A DNA stretch of 17,780 nt from Bacteroidaceae bacterium (GCA_023227685.1 JALNVG010000030.1:1-17780); one strand, 5' to 3'; counted from the stretch's first letter, positions 1 to 7,324 are shown. The notes: a model not told the origin generated them from the letters alone. Made by a program: numbers and translations.

Positions 1-188
1 CGTTTTCCTACTAACATAGTTAGCGCTCTTTCTGTAGTATGATCCTTTTTGTTGAGCTTTAAATGCTCAGTCAAACAAGTAATACGGTAGGAGAACAAAG
101 CAATCTGGGCCTCTGAGGAACCAGTATCAGTGTTGGACTTCCCGTAATTACCGAAGATCTCTTTCTTTTTTGCTGAATCTAAATACAT
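1..188 (-). CDS. rpsO: 30S ribosomal protein S15 (partial, C-terminus off the left edge)
   Basis: Read on the minus strand from the ATG at 186-188, the first 62 codons give MYLDSAKKKEIFGNYGKS, then a segment with SEAQIALFSYRI, LTEHLKLN and ERALTMLVGKR. These match the conserved core of S15, which binds 16S rRNA in the central domain of the small subunit and bridges to the large subunit. S15 is usually about 89 residues, so roughly the last 27 lie outside the window. The gene is divergent from typA. A perfect -7 element (TACCTTTG on the minus strand, 231-238) lies about 43 nt upstream of the start. Identity is clear from the conserved core; only the truncation limits the call. Confidence 0.93.
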   Translation of the reverse strand, partial: MYLDSAKKKEIFGNYGKSNTDTGSSEAQIALFSYRITCLTEHLKLNKKDHTTERALTMLVGK

Positions 189-230
189 AATTACTTAATT
201 ATTAATATATAAATTGTTTATTGGGAACCG

Positions 231-238
231 CAAAGGTA
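231..238 (-). promoter_or_regulatory. rpsO promoter, Bacteroidales -7 element
   Basis: CAAAGGTA on the plus strand reads TACCTTTG on the minus strand, an exact match to TAnnTTTG. It lies about 43 nt upstream of the rpsO ATG. No good TTTG -33 element is visible 20 nt upstream. Confidence 0.6.
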
Positions 239-313
239 TAGATATTTTTAATCTAATCCTATTAATCGTACAACTTTTTTCCATAATACTTAAATTATCT
301 AATTCTTAATTCG

Positions 314-321
314 TATCTTTG
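314..321 (+). promoter_or_regulatory. typA promoter, Bacteroidales -7 element
   Basis: TATCTTTG is an exact match to TAnnTTTG and lies 21 nt before the ATG at 343. The open frame extends upstream to a TTG at 319, but that codon sits inside this element, which argues that translation starts at 343. The -33 region is poor (TTAA instead of TTTG). Confidence 0.65.
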
Positions 322-342
322 CAGCCAAATAACAGGTATTAT

Positions 343-2139
343 ATGCAAAATATTCGTAACATTGCAATTATTGCCCATGTAGATCATGGTAAAACAACTT
401 TAGTTGATAAAATGCTTTTAGCAGGACATCTTTTCCGCAATAGCAAAGATGAGGGTGAATTAATTCTGGACAATAACGATCTGGAACGAGAACGAGGAAT
501 TACGATTCTGTCGAAAAACGTTTCCATTGATTATAAAGGAACTAAAATAAACATCATAGACACTCCGGGACATAGCGATTTCGGTGGTGAGGTAGAACGT
601 GTGCTTAACATGGCCGACGGTTGTCTCCTACTTGTTGATGCTTTTGAAGGTCCAATGCCCCAAACTCGGTTTGTACTTCAAAAAGCATTACAAATCGGTC
701 TGAAACCTATCGTAGTCGTTAATAAGGTAGATAAAACAAGTTGTCGACCGGAAGAAGTAAACGAATTGGTTTTTGATCTTATGTGCAATCTGAATGCTAC
801 AGAAGACCAACTCAACTTCCCAACCATTTATGGTTCGGCAAAAAACGGCTGGATGAGTACTGATTGGAGAAAACCGACCGATAACATTATTGCTCTACTC
901 GACTGTATAATCGAGACAATTCCTGCACCTACACAGTTGGAGGGAACACCACAGATGTTGATAACATCTCTTGATTATTCTTCTTATACCGGACGTATCG
1001 CTGTAGGACGTGTTCATCGCGGTACATTAAAAGAGGGTATGAATGTATCCTTAGTAAAAAGAGATCGGTCAATACAAAAAGCCAAAATCAAAGAACTTCA
1101 TGTTTTTGAGGGATTGGGAAGAAAACGTACAACAGAAGTTTCTTCTGGAGATATATGTGCCTTAGTAGGTATTGACGGCTTTGAAATCGGAGATACGGTC
1201 TGCGATTTCGATAATCCAGAACCATTAACACCTATTAAAATTGATGAGCCGACCATGAGTATGACATTCACGATCAACGATTCACCTTTCTTTGGAAAAG
1301 AAGGTAAACTTGTTACTTCGCGCCATATTCAGGATCGTTTGATGAAAGAATTGGATAAAAATTTGGCTCTTCGCGTAGGAAAAGGTAAGGATGAAAAATC
1401 ATGGATCGTTTCCGGTCGTGGCGTTTTACACTTATCCGTATTGATTGAAACAATGCGCCGTGAAGGATATGAACTACAAGTTGGGCAACCTCAGGTTATT
1501 TTCAAAGAGATTGACGGAAAGAAATATGAGCCTATCGAAGAGTTGACCGTTAATGTGCCTGAAGAATATTCGAGCAAAATCATTGATATGGTTACTCGCC
1601 GAAAAGGAGAAATGATAATGATGACAAGCGCAGGCAGCCGTGTCAATTTGGAATTCGATATGCCTTCAAGAGGTATTATCGGATTACGTACCAATATCCT
1701 GACAGCATCGGCTGGCGAAGCAGTTATGGCTCACCGCTTTAAAGAATATCAACCTTACAAGGGTGATATCGTTCGTCGATCAAACGGTTCAATCGTTGCT
1801 ATGGAAGGTGGTACGGTATTCGCCTATGCATTGGACAAATTGCAGGATAGAGGTAAATTCTTTGTTTTCCCGCAAGATGAAATATATGCCGGACAGGTCG
1901 TTGGCGAAAATGTTCACGAAAAAGACTTGGTGGTCAACGTTACCAAATCAAAGAAATTAACTAATATGCGTGCATCTGGAGCTGATGATAAGTCTCATCT
2001 TATACCTCCTGTACAATTTTCTCTTGAAGAAGCATTGGAATATATCAAGGAAGATGAATATGTGGAAGTTACTCCGAAATCGATGCGTATGCGTAAAATT
2101 TTACTAGACGAAAACGAACGCAAACGTGCTGGGAAATAA
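343..2139 (+). CDS. typA: Ribosome-associated GTPase TypA/BipA
   Basis: This 598-residue protein is a translational GTPase of the EF-G/LepA class. BipA binds the ribosome and supports large-subunit assembly, especially under cold or other stress. Visible motifs are G1 AHVDHGKTT (residues 11-19), the switch I segment with RGIT (51-54), G3 DTPGH (73-77), G4 NKVD (127-130) and G5 GSAK (164-167). These are followed by the beta-barrel domain 2, two EF-G-like alpha/beta domains and the BipA-specific C-terminal domain. The length is normal for the family (about 600). I chose the ATG at 343 rather than the TTG at 319 because the -7 promoter element overlaps the TTG and the family usually begins just before the NIAIIAHVDHGK segment. 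The gene stands alone and ends just before a strong terminator. EF-G, LepA and the ribosome-protection proteins are the relatives to exclude; length and overall order fit BipA. Confidence 0.95.
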   Translation: MQNIRNIAIIAHVDHGKTTLVDKMLLAGHLFRNSKDEGELILDNNDLERERGITILSKNVSIDYKGTKINIIDTPGHSDFGGEVERVLNMADGCLLLVDAFEGPMPQTRFVLQKALQIGLKPIVVVNKVDKTSCRPEEVNELVFDLMCNLNATEDQLNFPTIYGSAKNGWMSTDWRKPTDNIIALLDCIIETIPAPTQLEGTPQMLITSLDYSSYTGRIAVGRVHRGTLKEGMNVSLVKRDRSIQKAKIKELHVFEGLGRKRTTEVSSGDICALVGIDGFEIGDTVCDFDNPEPLTPIKIDEPTMSMTFTINDSPFFGKEGKLVTSRHIQDRLMKELDKNLALRVGKGKDEKSWIVSGRGVLHLSVLIETMRREGYELQVGQPQVIFKEIDGKKYEPIEELTVNVPEEYSSKIIDMVTRRKGEMIMMTSAGSRVNLEFDMPSRGIIGLRTNILTASAGEAVMAHRFKEYQPYKGDIVRRSNGSIVAMEGGTVFAYALDKLQDRGKFFVFPQDEIYAGQVVGENVHEKDLVVNVTKSKKLTNMRASGADDKSHLIPPVQFSLEEALEYIKEDEYVEVTPKSMRMRKILLDENERKRAGK

Positions 2140-2148
2140 TTAGCAACT

Positions 2149-2198
2149 AAATAAGAAGACGGCGAAAAAGAAAAATATTTTTCGCCGTCTTCTTATTT
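2149..2198 (+). terminator. Intrinsic terminator of typA
   Basis: A perfect 21-bp inverted repeat (2149-2169 with 2178-2198) with an 8-nt loop. The core is GACGGCG/CGCCGTC, flanked by A and T runs. It begins 9 nt after the typA stop and ends in a T-rich run, so it should terminate typA. The A-tract on the other side means it could also work on the minus strand as a backstop for pckA. Confidence 0.88.
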
Positions 2199-2243
2199 TT
2201 ATTTAGTTTACTTACCTTATTAAAAAACAGATTAACTAAATAA

Positions 2244-2278
2244 AAAAGAGCAGTAACCCCTTTGGTTACTGCTCTTTT
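2244..2278 (-). terminator. Intrinsic terminator of pckA (probably bidirectional)
   Basis: A perfect 15-bp stem, AAAAGAGCAGTAACC (2244-2258) paired with 2264-2278, with a 5-nt loop. It lies about 40 nt beyond the pckA stop on the minus strand. The A-run on its left becomes a U-run in the pckA transcript. The T-run on its right would also suit plus-strand transcripts from typA. Confidence 0.83.
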
Positions 2279-2316
2279 ATTTATTAATTGTTCAGATCAT
2301 CACATCTGAAATCTAT

Positions 2317-3924
2317 TTAGAGTTTAGGTCCTGCAGCAACTAGTGCTTTACCAGCAGCATTGCCTTCAAACTTACTAAAGTTCTTAATGAAACGAGCAGA
2401 TAAGTCTTTCGCTTTTTCTTCCCATTTGCAAGCACAGCTATAAGTATCACGAGGATCAAGAATCTTTGGATCTACACCCGGAAGTTCAGTTGGTACAACA
2501 AAATCGAAGTAAGGCATCTTCTTGGTAGGAGCCTTAAGAATTGAACCATCAAGAATAGCATCTATAATACCACGAGTATCACGGATAGAAATACGTTTGC
2601 CTGTACCGTTCCAACCTGTATTAACCAAATAAGCCTTAGCACCTGATCTGTCCATTTTCTTAACTAACTCTGCAGCATACTTTGTAGGATGCAATGACAA
2701 GAAAGCAGCTCCGAAGCATGCAGAGAATGTAGGGGTAGGTTCAGTGATACCGCGCTCTGTTCCTGCTAATTTAGCAGTAAATCCTGACAAGAAATAATAT
2801 TGAGTTTGCTCTGCATTCAAAATAGATACAGGAGGCAATACGCCAAATGCATCAGCAGACAAGAAGATTACGTTCTTTGCAGCCGGGCCTTTAGATATTG
2901 GTTTTACAATATTGGTAATATGATAAATAGGATAAGATACACGAGTATTCTCTGTTACGCTCTTATCAGAAAAATCAATTTTACCATCTTTGGCAACCGT
3001 TACATTCTCAAGTAATGCATTACGCTTGATAGCATTATATATGTCAGGTTCAGCATCCTTAGACAGATTGACAACTTTAGCATAGCAACCACCTTCGTAG
3101 TTAAATACACCTTCATCATCCCATCCGTGTTCATCATCACCGATTAACATACGTTTTGGATCAGTTGATAATGTTGTTTTCCCTGTACCTGAAAGTCCGA
3201 AGAAGATAGCAGTATTCTTGCCATTCTTATCTGTATTGGCAGAACAATGCATAGAAGCAAATCCGCGAAGCGGGTTATAATAGTTCATTACAGAGAATAA
3301 GCCTTTCTTCATTTCACCACCATACCAAGTATTCAAGATCACTTGTTCTTTGGTTCTCAAGTTGAAAACAGCAGCTGTTTCAGAATTCAAGCCTAGTTCC
3401 TTATAGTTTTTTACAGCAGCTTTAGAAGCTACGAAAGATACGAAATCCGGCTCGCCATAATTTTCTAAATCTTCCTTAGATGGACGAATAAACATATTGG
3501 TAACGAAATGAGCCTGCCAAGCAACCTCCATAATAAAACGAACCTTCAAGCAAGTTGCACGATTAGCGCCACAATAAGTATCAACCACAAATAATCTCTT
3601 ACCAGACAGTTCTTTAATAGCCAATTTCTTTAGCTCTGTCCAAGTAGCTTCAGAAGTCGGTTTATTATCATTTTTATACTCAGGAGTAGTCCACCATACC
3701 GTATCCTTGCTGGCATCATTCTTAACCCAGAATTTATCCTTAGGAGAACGGCCGGTATAAACACCTGTCATTACGTTTACTGCACCAAGTTCTGTTACCT
3801 GTCCTTTGTCAAAACCAGTTAATTCCGGTTTAGTTTCTTCTGCGAACAATGTCTCATAAGACGGATTATACAATACTTCCTTTTCACCAGTAATACCGTA
3901 CTTACTTAAATCTAAATTTGCCAT
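2317..3924 (-). CDS. pckA: Phosphoenolpyruvate carboxykinase (ATP)
   Basis: This 535-residue enzyme interconverts oxaloacetate plus ATP with phosphoenolpyruvate, CO2 and ADP. In Bacteroides-type fermenters it is thought to run largely in the carboxylating direction, fixing CO2 to feed the succinate/propionate branch. Visible features are TGRSPKDKF (57-65), YGGEMKKGLFS (201-211, metal and substrate lysine region), the kinase-1a P-loop GLSGTGKTTLS (243-253), the kinase-2 segment IGDDEHGW (261-268), and NTGWNGTG further on, which is typical of the ATP-dependent class. Length is normal (about 530-540). The ATG at 3922-3924 is followed at once by the usual N-terminal region. The gene is monocistronic and divergent from upp. 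The approximately 70-nt leader contains a small CCCT/AGGG hairpin (3956-3968) of unknown meaning. Confidence 0.97.
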   Translation of the reverse strand: MANLDLSKYGITGEKEVLYNPSYETLFAEETKPELTGFDKGQVTELGAVNVMTGVYTGRSPKDKFWVKNDASKDTVWWTTPEYKNDNKPTSEATWTELKKLAIKELSGKRLFVVDTYCGANRATCLKVRFIMEVAWQAHFVTNMFIRPSKEDLENYGEPDFVSFVASKAAVKNYKELGLNSETAAVFNLRTKEQVILNTWYGGEMKKGLFSVMNYYNPLRGFASMHCSANTDKNGKNTAIFFGLSGTGKTTLSTDPKRMLIGDDEHGWDDEGVFNYEGGCYAKVVNLSKDAEPDIYNAIKRNALLENVTVAKDGKIDFSDKSVTENTRVSYPIYHITNIVKPISKGPAAKNVIFLSADAFGVLPPVSILNAEQTQYYFLSGFTAKLAGTERGITEPTPTFSACFGAAFLSLHPTKYAAELVKKMDRSGAKAYLVNTGWNGTGKRISIRDTRGIIDAILDGSILKAPTKKMPYFDFVVPTELPGVDPKILDPRDTYSCACKWEEKAKDLSARFIKNFSKFEGNAAGKALVAAGPKL

Positions 3925-3996
3925 GTCTTTGATATTTTAAATGTTAATCTTTAAACCCTTTACTAGGGACTAATAATACCTTAAAAATCCTGTTGA

Positions 3997-4004
3997 CAAA
4001 AATA
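3997..4004 (-). promoter_or_regulatory. pckA promoter, Bacteroidales -7 element
   Basis: CAAAAATA on the plus strand reads TATTTTTG on the minus strand, an exact TAnnTTTG match. It is 72 nt upstream of the pckA ATG, which implies a leader of about 65 nt. The -33 position has only a partial match. Confidence 0.5.
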
Positions 4005-4095
4005 CTACTTTATTTGATAAGAAAAAAGTTATTAAAGAAACTTTTCCTTAATTGAATTTCTTTTATCAATAGGCATTAAAAACTGTCAACTGAAT

Positions 4096-4127
4096 ATTGC
4101 AATTTGCAATATTATTATTTACCTTTG
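4096..4127 (+). promoter_or_regulatory. upp promoter (-33/-7, Bacteroidales type)
   Basis: ATTG (4096-4099), 20 nt of spacer, then TACCTTTG (4120-4127). The -7 element is an exact match and the -33 has one mismatch to TTTG. Transcription would begin near 4134, giving a leader of about 46 nt before the upp ATG. Confidence 0.7.
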
Positions 4128-4179
4128 CACAATTAATAACAAAAAAACATCTATAAAGTTTAAACGCAACAAGAAATCG

Positions 4180-4833
4180 ATGGAAGTAATAGATTTTAGT
4201 CAGACAAATTCTATTTTAAATCAATACATGTCCGAAATTAGAGATATTGAGATTCAAAAAGACAGAATGAGATTCCGGTCAAACATTTTACGTATCGGAG
4301 AAATTATGGCTTATGAAATAAGCAAAAAACTAAATTATATAATAAAGGACGTTCAAACGCCTCTTGATATTGCTAAAGTAAGCATCCCGTGCGAGCAACC
4401 GGTCATTGGAACAATTTTAAGAGCCGGACTCCCTTTTCATGAGGGATTGCTCAATTTTTTTGATAAGGCAGAAAATGCTTTCGTTTCTGCTTATAGAAAA
4501 TACGAAGATGAAAAAAATTTCAATATTCATATTGAATATATAGCCTCTCCGCGAATTGACGAAAAAACCTTAATTATAGCCGATCCAATGCTGGCTACAG
4601 GTAGCAGTATGGAACTTAGTTACCGCGCATTGATCACCAAGGGACACCCGGCTAAAATTCATATTGCAACAATTATTGCCAGCCAACAAGCCATAGAGCA
4701 CATAAAAAAAACATTCCCTAATGACAAGACTACTATTTGGTGTGCAGCAATAGACCCGAAGATTGACGAGCATTCCTATATTGTTCCAGGCTTGGGTGAT
4801 GCAGGGGATTTAGCATACGGAGAAAAGGAATAA
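4180..4833 (+). CDS. upp: Uracil phosphoribosyltransferase
   Basis: This 217-residue cytosolic enzyme converts uracil and PRPP to UMP in pyrimidine salvage. The PRPP-binding segment is IADPMLATGSS (residues 133-143), where many homologues have GGS in place of GSS. TILRAGLP (78-85) and the C-terminal uracil-binding segment GLGDAGD (204-210) are also present. Length fits the family (about 208-220). The ATG at 4180 fits a protein starting just before the SILNQY segment. The gene is divergent from pckA and has its own promoter. No terminator lies directly after the stop; the first good one is at 5073-5103, beyond a second promoter. Upp usually confers 5-fluorouracil sensitivity. Confidence 0.95.
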   Translation: MEVIDFSQTNSILNQYMSEIRDIEIQKDRMRFRSNILRIGEIMAYEISKKLNYIIKDVQTPLDIAKVSIPCEQPVIGTILRAGLPFHEGLLNFFDKAENAFVSAYRKYEDEKNFNIHIEYIASPRIDEKTLIIADPMLATGSSMELSYRALITKGHPAKIHIATIIASQQAIEHIKKTFPNDKTTIWCAAIDPKIDEHSYIVPGLGDAGDLAYGEKE

Positions 4834-4933
4834 ACGAAAGATTCCATGTCTTTTGTTTCGTAGTTAAACATCAAAGAATCTATAGATATATTTAGCCCGT
4901 TTATGGTTTTTTTCAACAGTTTCGCTGAAAAAA

Positions 4934-4965
4934 TTTGTGGCAATCAAAAATAATCTCTACATTTG
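4934..4965 (+). promoter_or_regulatory. Promoter of a candidate small RNA
   Basis: TTTG (4934-4937), a 20-nt spacer, then TACATTTG (4958-4965): exact matches at both elements with the same spacing as the upp and tRNA promoters here. No annotated-size gene lies downstream on the plus strand before the terminator at 5073-5103. Confidence 0.7.
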
Positions 4966-4971
4966 CATAGA

Positions 4972-5108
4972 GTTAAAAAGGGAAGATAGAAAATATGTTA
5001 GTTAGTTAATATTATGGACTCTCTCTCTAATAAATATAACAGCGTTTGTTTTTCATAATTTTTTAGTGACTGGATAGCCCCCTTCGTGATGAAGGGGGCT
5101 ATCTTTTT
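4972..5108 (+). ncRNA. Candidate small RNA between upp and the S41 protease
   Basis: The boundaries are inferred from the promoter at 4934-4965 and the terminator at 5073-5103, giving a transcript of roughly 137 nt. No protein of normal size is encoded. Two tiny ATG frames exist: a 4-codon frame at 4995-5009 and a 14-codon frame at 5014-5058 (MDSLSNKYNSVCFS). Neither has a convincing ribosome-binding site. The 5' part is A-rich. AGATAG at 4984-4989 could pair with CTATCT at 5099-5104, in competition with the terminator stem. I do not recognise an RNA family. An alternative is that this is simply a second promoter and terminator within a upp read-through unit. Confidence 0.42.
5073..5108 (+). 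terminator. Intrinsic terminator (plus strand)
   Basis: A perfect 13-bp stem, GATAGCCCCCTTC (5073-5085) with 5091-5103, a 5-nt loop, and a run of five T after it. The minus-strand side lacks a comparable U-tract, so it serves the plus strand: the candidate small RNA and any upp read-through. Confidence 0.85.
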
Positions 5109-5123
5109 CTATATGGTTTCGTA

Positions 5124-6815
5124 TTATATTTTATTTGAGACATTGGGAGCACCAAGCATTTTTTTGTATTTTGCTGGATTATTCAATATATCAATAGCTG
5201 ATTTCAATCCCTTATCGTTGGTTAATTGTTGAATAATACCTCCGCGTTGATAATAATAGCGTTTAACAATTTCAAGATTAATAACAGACTCTATATCTTT
5301 TTTAAAATAGTTCAGATCACGATCAAGATTATGAGTCAATTGCTTTTCAAGGAGATCTATCTCTCCACTAGTTTCTTTCTTATAACCTTCAAATTCTACA
5401 GCCTCTCTCAATGATTTCAAGATTTTCTTGCTTTGCTCATCATACTTAAAATTCGAAGACTTTACCATCGCTTTGAACGCAGCATAATCTGCATCGGAAA
5501 TACAAAACTTGTCAGGTGTAGTTATCACGGGATGTTTCTCGCAAAAATCCGTAGCATAATTAAAAATCAAATTGTCACGCATCATATAATATATAATGTT
5601 GGGTAACTTCTCCGACGGCACTTTAACATCCGGAGTTATACCGCCACCATCACGAACTACACGTCCGACAGCAGTATGAAATACATGTGTCAAACTATCA
5701 GGAATCCGACCTACACTTCCGTCATCATTCCGATGTGCATAATCAATTGCTTGTACACAACGACCACTCGGTATATAATACTTTGAAGTCGTCACTTTCA
5801 ATGTACCACCATATGGCAATGGGCGAGGTACTTGGACCAGCCCCTTACCAAAAGTCCGCGTGCCGACGATGACAGCACGATCCAAGTCTTGCAATGAACC
5901 CGACAATATCTCGGAAGAAGAAGCCGTACCGCTATTAACTAACACTACAATTGGTATTTCCACATCAAGAGGATCACGCAAAGTCTTATAAACATTACAT
6001 GCCTGGGGAATTTTTCCCTTAGTCGTAACTATAGTCTTACCACGAGGCACAAAGAAATTTACAATATTCACCGCCTGATCAAGCAAACCTCCACCGTTAC
6101 TGCGAATATCTATAACAAGCGACTTCATTCCTTCCGCCTCTAATTGAAGAAAGTCGGTTTTAAAATCCTTGGATGGATCTCCTGAGAATGTACTCAAATT
6201 AATATAACCAACACCTTTTTCTTTATCAACAATAGCAAAATAGGGAATTGTAGGTAGCTGAACAAGTTTACGCATAATCGTAAAATCCAAAGGTTTCTTT
6301 ACCCCGGGACGTTGAATTTCAAGCTTGAAACTTGTTCCATTCTCTCCTCTAAGCATTTCACTTACCTCCTGATTGTTTTTTCCTACAAGATCTTTGCCGT
6401 CAATTTTCATCAGTATGTCACCAACCTTCAGCCCGGCCTTTGCAGCAGGCATATCTTCATAAGGCTCGGAGATGACAGAGCGTTTTAATTTAGAGTCATA
6501 CATAATCGCAGACCCGATACCTCCGTAAGCTCCTTGAATCATCTGTTGAAGTTCGCTTTGATCTTCCTCCGGAAAATAGTTTGTATAAGGATCTAACGAA
6601 TAAAGCATATTATCAATACCTGCACGAATGGTCTTGTTCGGATCAATTGAATCCACATAAAACATATCTAGTTCTTTAACAATAGAATTAAAGACATCCA
6701 AATTCTTTGCAATTTGAAAATTCCGATTGTCCATCTTCTTAAAGCCAAAGAATGCACTGGTAGCTAATAAAACTACAATAATGACGACAGAGCGTCTATT
6801 TATAAATTTCTTCAT
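5124..6815 (-). CDS. Carboxy-terminal processing protease, S41 family (Prc/CtpA type)
   Basis: This 563-residue serine protease should act in the periplasm, tethered by one N-terminal hydrophobic segment (residues about 9-25, after a basic KKFINRR start). It is expected to trim or degrade envelope proteins from their C-termini. Order: signal-anchor, an N-terminal helical region, a PDZ domain (about 88-170), then the S41 catalytic domain. The Ser/Lys dyad can be placed from family spacing: Ser299 in NSGTASSSE and Lys324 in FGKGLVQ, 25 residues apart, with Gln328 following. DIRSNGGG (236-243) is also conserved. A C-terminal region of about 160 residues follows. The gene is transcribed alone. 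A -7 element with one mismatch (TACTTTTA on the minus strand, 6836-6843) lies about 20 nt upstream. The substrate is not evident from context. Confidence 0.93.
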   Translation of the reverse strand: MKKFINRRSVVIIVVLLATSAFFGFKKMDNRNFQIAKNLDVFNSIVKELDMFYVDSIDPNKTIRAGIDNMLYSLDPYTNYFPEEDQSELQQMIQGAYGGIGSAIMYDSKLKRSVISEPYEDMPAAKAGLKVGDILMKIDGKDLVGKNNQEVSEMLRGENGTSFKLEIQRPGVKKPLDFTIMRKLVQLPTIPYFAIVDKEKGVGYINLSTFSGDPSKDFKTDFLQLEAEGMKSLVIDIRSNGGGLLDQAVNIVNFFVPRGKTIVTTKGKIPQACNVYKTLRDPLDVEIPIVVLVNSGTASSSEILSGSLQDLDRAVIVGTRTFGKGLVQVPRPLPYGGTLKVTTSKYYIPSGRCVQAIDYAHRNDDGSVGRIPDSLTHVFHTAVGRVVRDGGGITPDVKVPSEKLPNIIYYMMRDNLIFNYATDFCEKHPVITTPDKFCISDADYAAFKAMVKSSNFKYDEQSKKILKSLREAVEFEGYKKETSGEIDLLEKQLTHNLDRDLNYFKKDIESVINLEIVKRYYYQRGGIIQQLTNDKGLKSAIDILNNPAKYKKMLGAPNVSNKI

Positions 6816-6930
6816 GTCATTTTTTTTATAATGTGTAAAAGTAACTTATTAGTTAGTTAATTCACTATAAACAACGAAATTTTTAACTTAATTTCATTAC
6901 CTCATCGTATTTTTATAAAGCAATTATTCT

Positions 6931-7011
6931 TCAAAATAACTTTTTTTTAAACACGTATACAATAAGAAGAGCCACACAAGCGATAAGAAGGAATTTGTTT
7001 CCGAGATACAA
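6931..7011 (-). CDS. Possible 26-residue single-pass membrane microprotein
   Basis: In the gap between the protease and the tRNA genes, the minus strand encodes 26 codons from a TTG at 7009-7011 to a TGA at 6931-6933. The product would be MYLGNKFLLIACVALLIV, then YVFKKKLF: a hydrophobic segment of about 15-19 residues capped by three lysines, as expected for a short membrane protein with a cytoplasmic C-terminus. Weaknesses: no ATG or GTG start is available (a TGA lies two codons upstream), no clear ribosome-binding site or promoter is visible, and AT-rich DNA produces such frames by chance. It may also be nothing or a remnant of a longer gene. Confidence 0.18.
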   Translation of the reverse strand: MYLGNKFLLIACVALLIVYVFKKKLF

Positions 7012-7056
7012 CCTTCAGACTTTTTTTGCAGTAAAAACGTTTTTTTCTCTAAAACT

Positions 7057-7088
7057 TTTGTGTAATTCAAAATATACTATTAATTTTG
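7057..7088 (+). promoter_or_regulatory. Promoter of the tRNA-Asn pair
   Basis: TTTG (7057-7060), a 20-nt spacer, then TAATTTTG (7081-7088). Both elements match exactly. The predicted start near 7095 is about 20 nt upstream of the first tRNA. A perfect 12-nt palindrome, AAAAACGTTTTT, lies 13 nt upstream of the -33 element (7033-7044). Confidence 0.78.
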
Positions 7089-7115
7089 CATCGCATTTGA
7101 AAAAGAATATATCAT

Positions 7116-7189
7116 TCTTCCTTAGCTCAGTTGGTTAGAGCATCTGACTGTTAATCAGAGGGTCCTTGGTTCAAGTCCAAGAGGAAGAG
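7116..7189 (+). tRNA. tRNA-Asn (GTT), copy 1
   Basis: A complete cloverleaf: acceptor TCTTCCT (7116-7122) with AGGAAGA (7182-7188); D-stem GCTC/GAGC; anticodon stem TCTGA/TCAGA with loop CTGTTAA and anticodon GTT at 7150-7152; T-stem CTTGG/CCAAG with loop TTCAAGT. The discriminator base is G (7189), as expected for tRNA-Asn. CCA is not encoded (CTG follows), so it must be added enzymatically. It is the first of two tandem copies. Confidence 0.97.
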
Positions 7190-7208
7190 CTGTTTTTTTT
7201 TCTAAAAT

Positions 7209-7282
7209 TCTTCTTTAGCTCAGTTGGTTAGAGCATCTGACTGTTAATCAGAGGGTCCTTGGTTCAAGTCCAAGAAGAAGAG
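7209..7282 (+). tRNA. tRNA-Asn (GTT), copy 2
   Basis: Same length and sequence as copy 1 except for one acceptor base pair: TCTTCTT (7209-7215) with AAGAAGA (7275-7281), so a C-G pair has become T-A. The anticodon is again GTT and the discriminator is G (7282). CCA is not encoded. The 19-nt spacer from copy 1 contains a long T-run and no new promoter, so both are probably cut from one transcript. Confidence 0.97.
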
Positions 7283-7291
7283 CATAAAAGT

Positions 7292-7317
7292 TCATCTTAT
7301 ATAGATAAATTTTTTTT
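7292..7317 (+). terminator. Weak terminator-like signal after the tRNA pair
   Basis: A short stem, ATCT (7292-7295) with AGAT (7303-7306), is followed shortly by eight T (7310-7317). The stem is too short to be convincing, but the U-tract is in the right place to end the tRNA transcript before the convergent comF gene. Confidence 0.3.
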
Positions 7318-7324
7318 GTCTTTA

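Noticed and set aside
4128..4179. Riboswitch or attenuator in the upp leader
   Set aside because: The leader is only about 46 nt and shows no stable hairpin or terminator-like structure.
4834..4862. ACGAAA/TTTCGT inverted repeat just after upp as a terminator
   Set aside because: The stem is short and interrupted, with no T-run after it.
4908..4933. Hairpin TTTTTTCA...TGAAAAAA after upp as a terminator
   Set aside because: The stem is almost all A-T, and no U-tract follows on the plus strand; it lies just before the -33 element of the next promoter.
5226..5414. Open frames of about 60-105 codons lying inside the large genes on other frames (for example here, 15645-15962 and 17471-17684)
   Set aside because: They overlap genes with clear family motifs, show no motif of their own, and have no promoter or start context.
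4998..6861. Shared 13-mer TTAGTTAGTTAAT at 4998-5010 and 6849-6861
   Set aside because: Low-complexity AT-rich sequence, only two copies, and in different positions relative to the neighbouring genes; chance is sufficient.
7116..7282. tRNA genes as an integration site with an adjacent mobile element
   Set aside because: No integrase, no partial tRNA copy forming a direct repeat elsewhere in the window, and the flanking genes are housekeeping; the second copy is a full gene.
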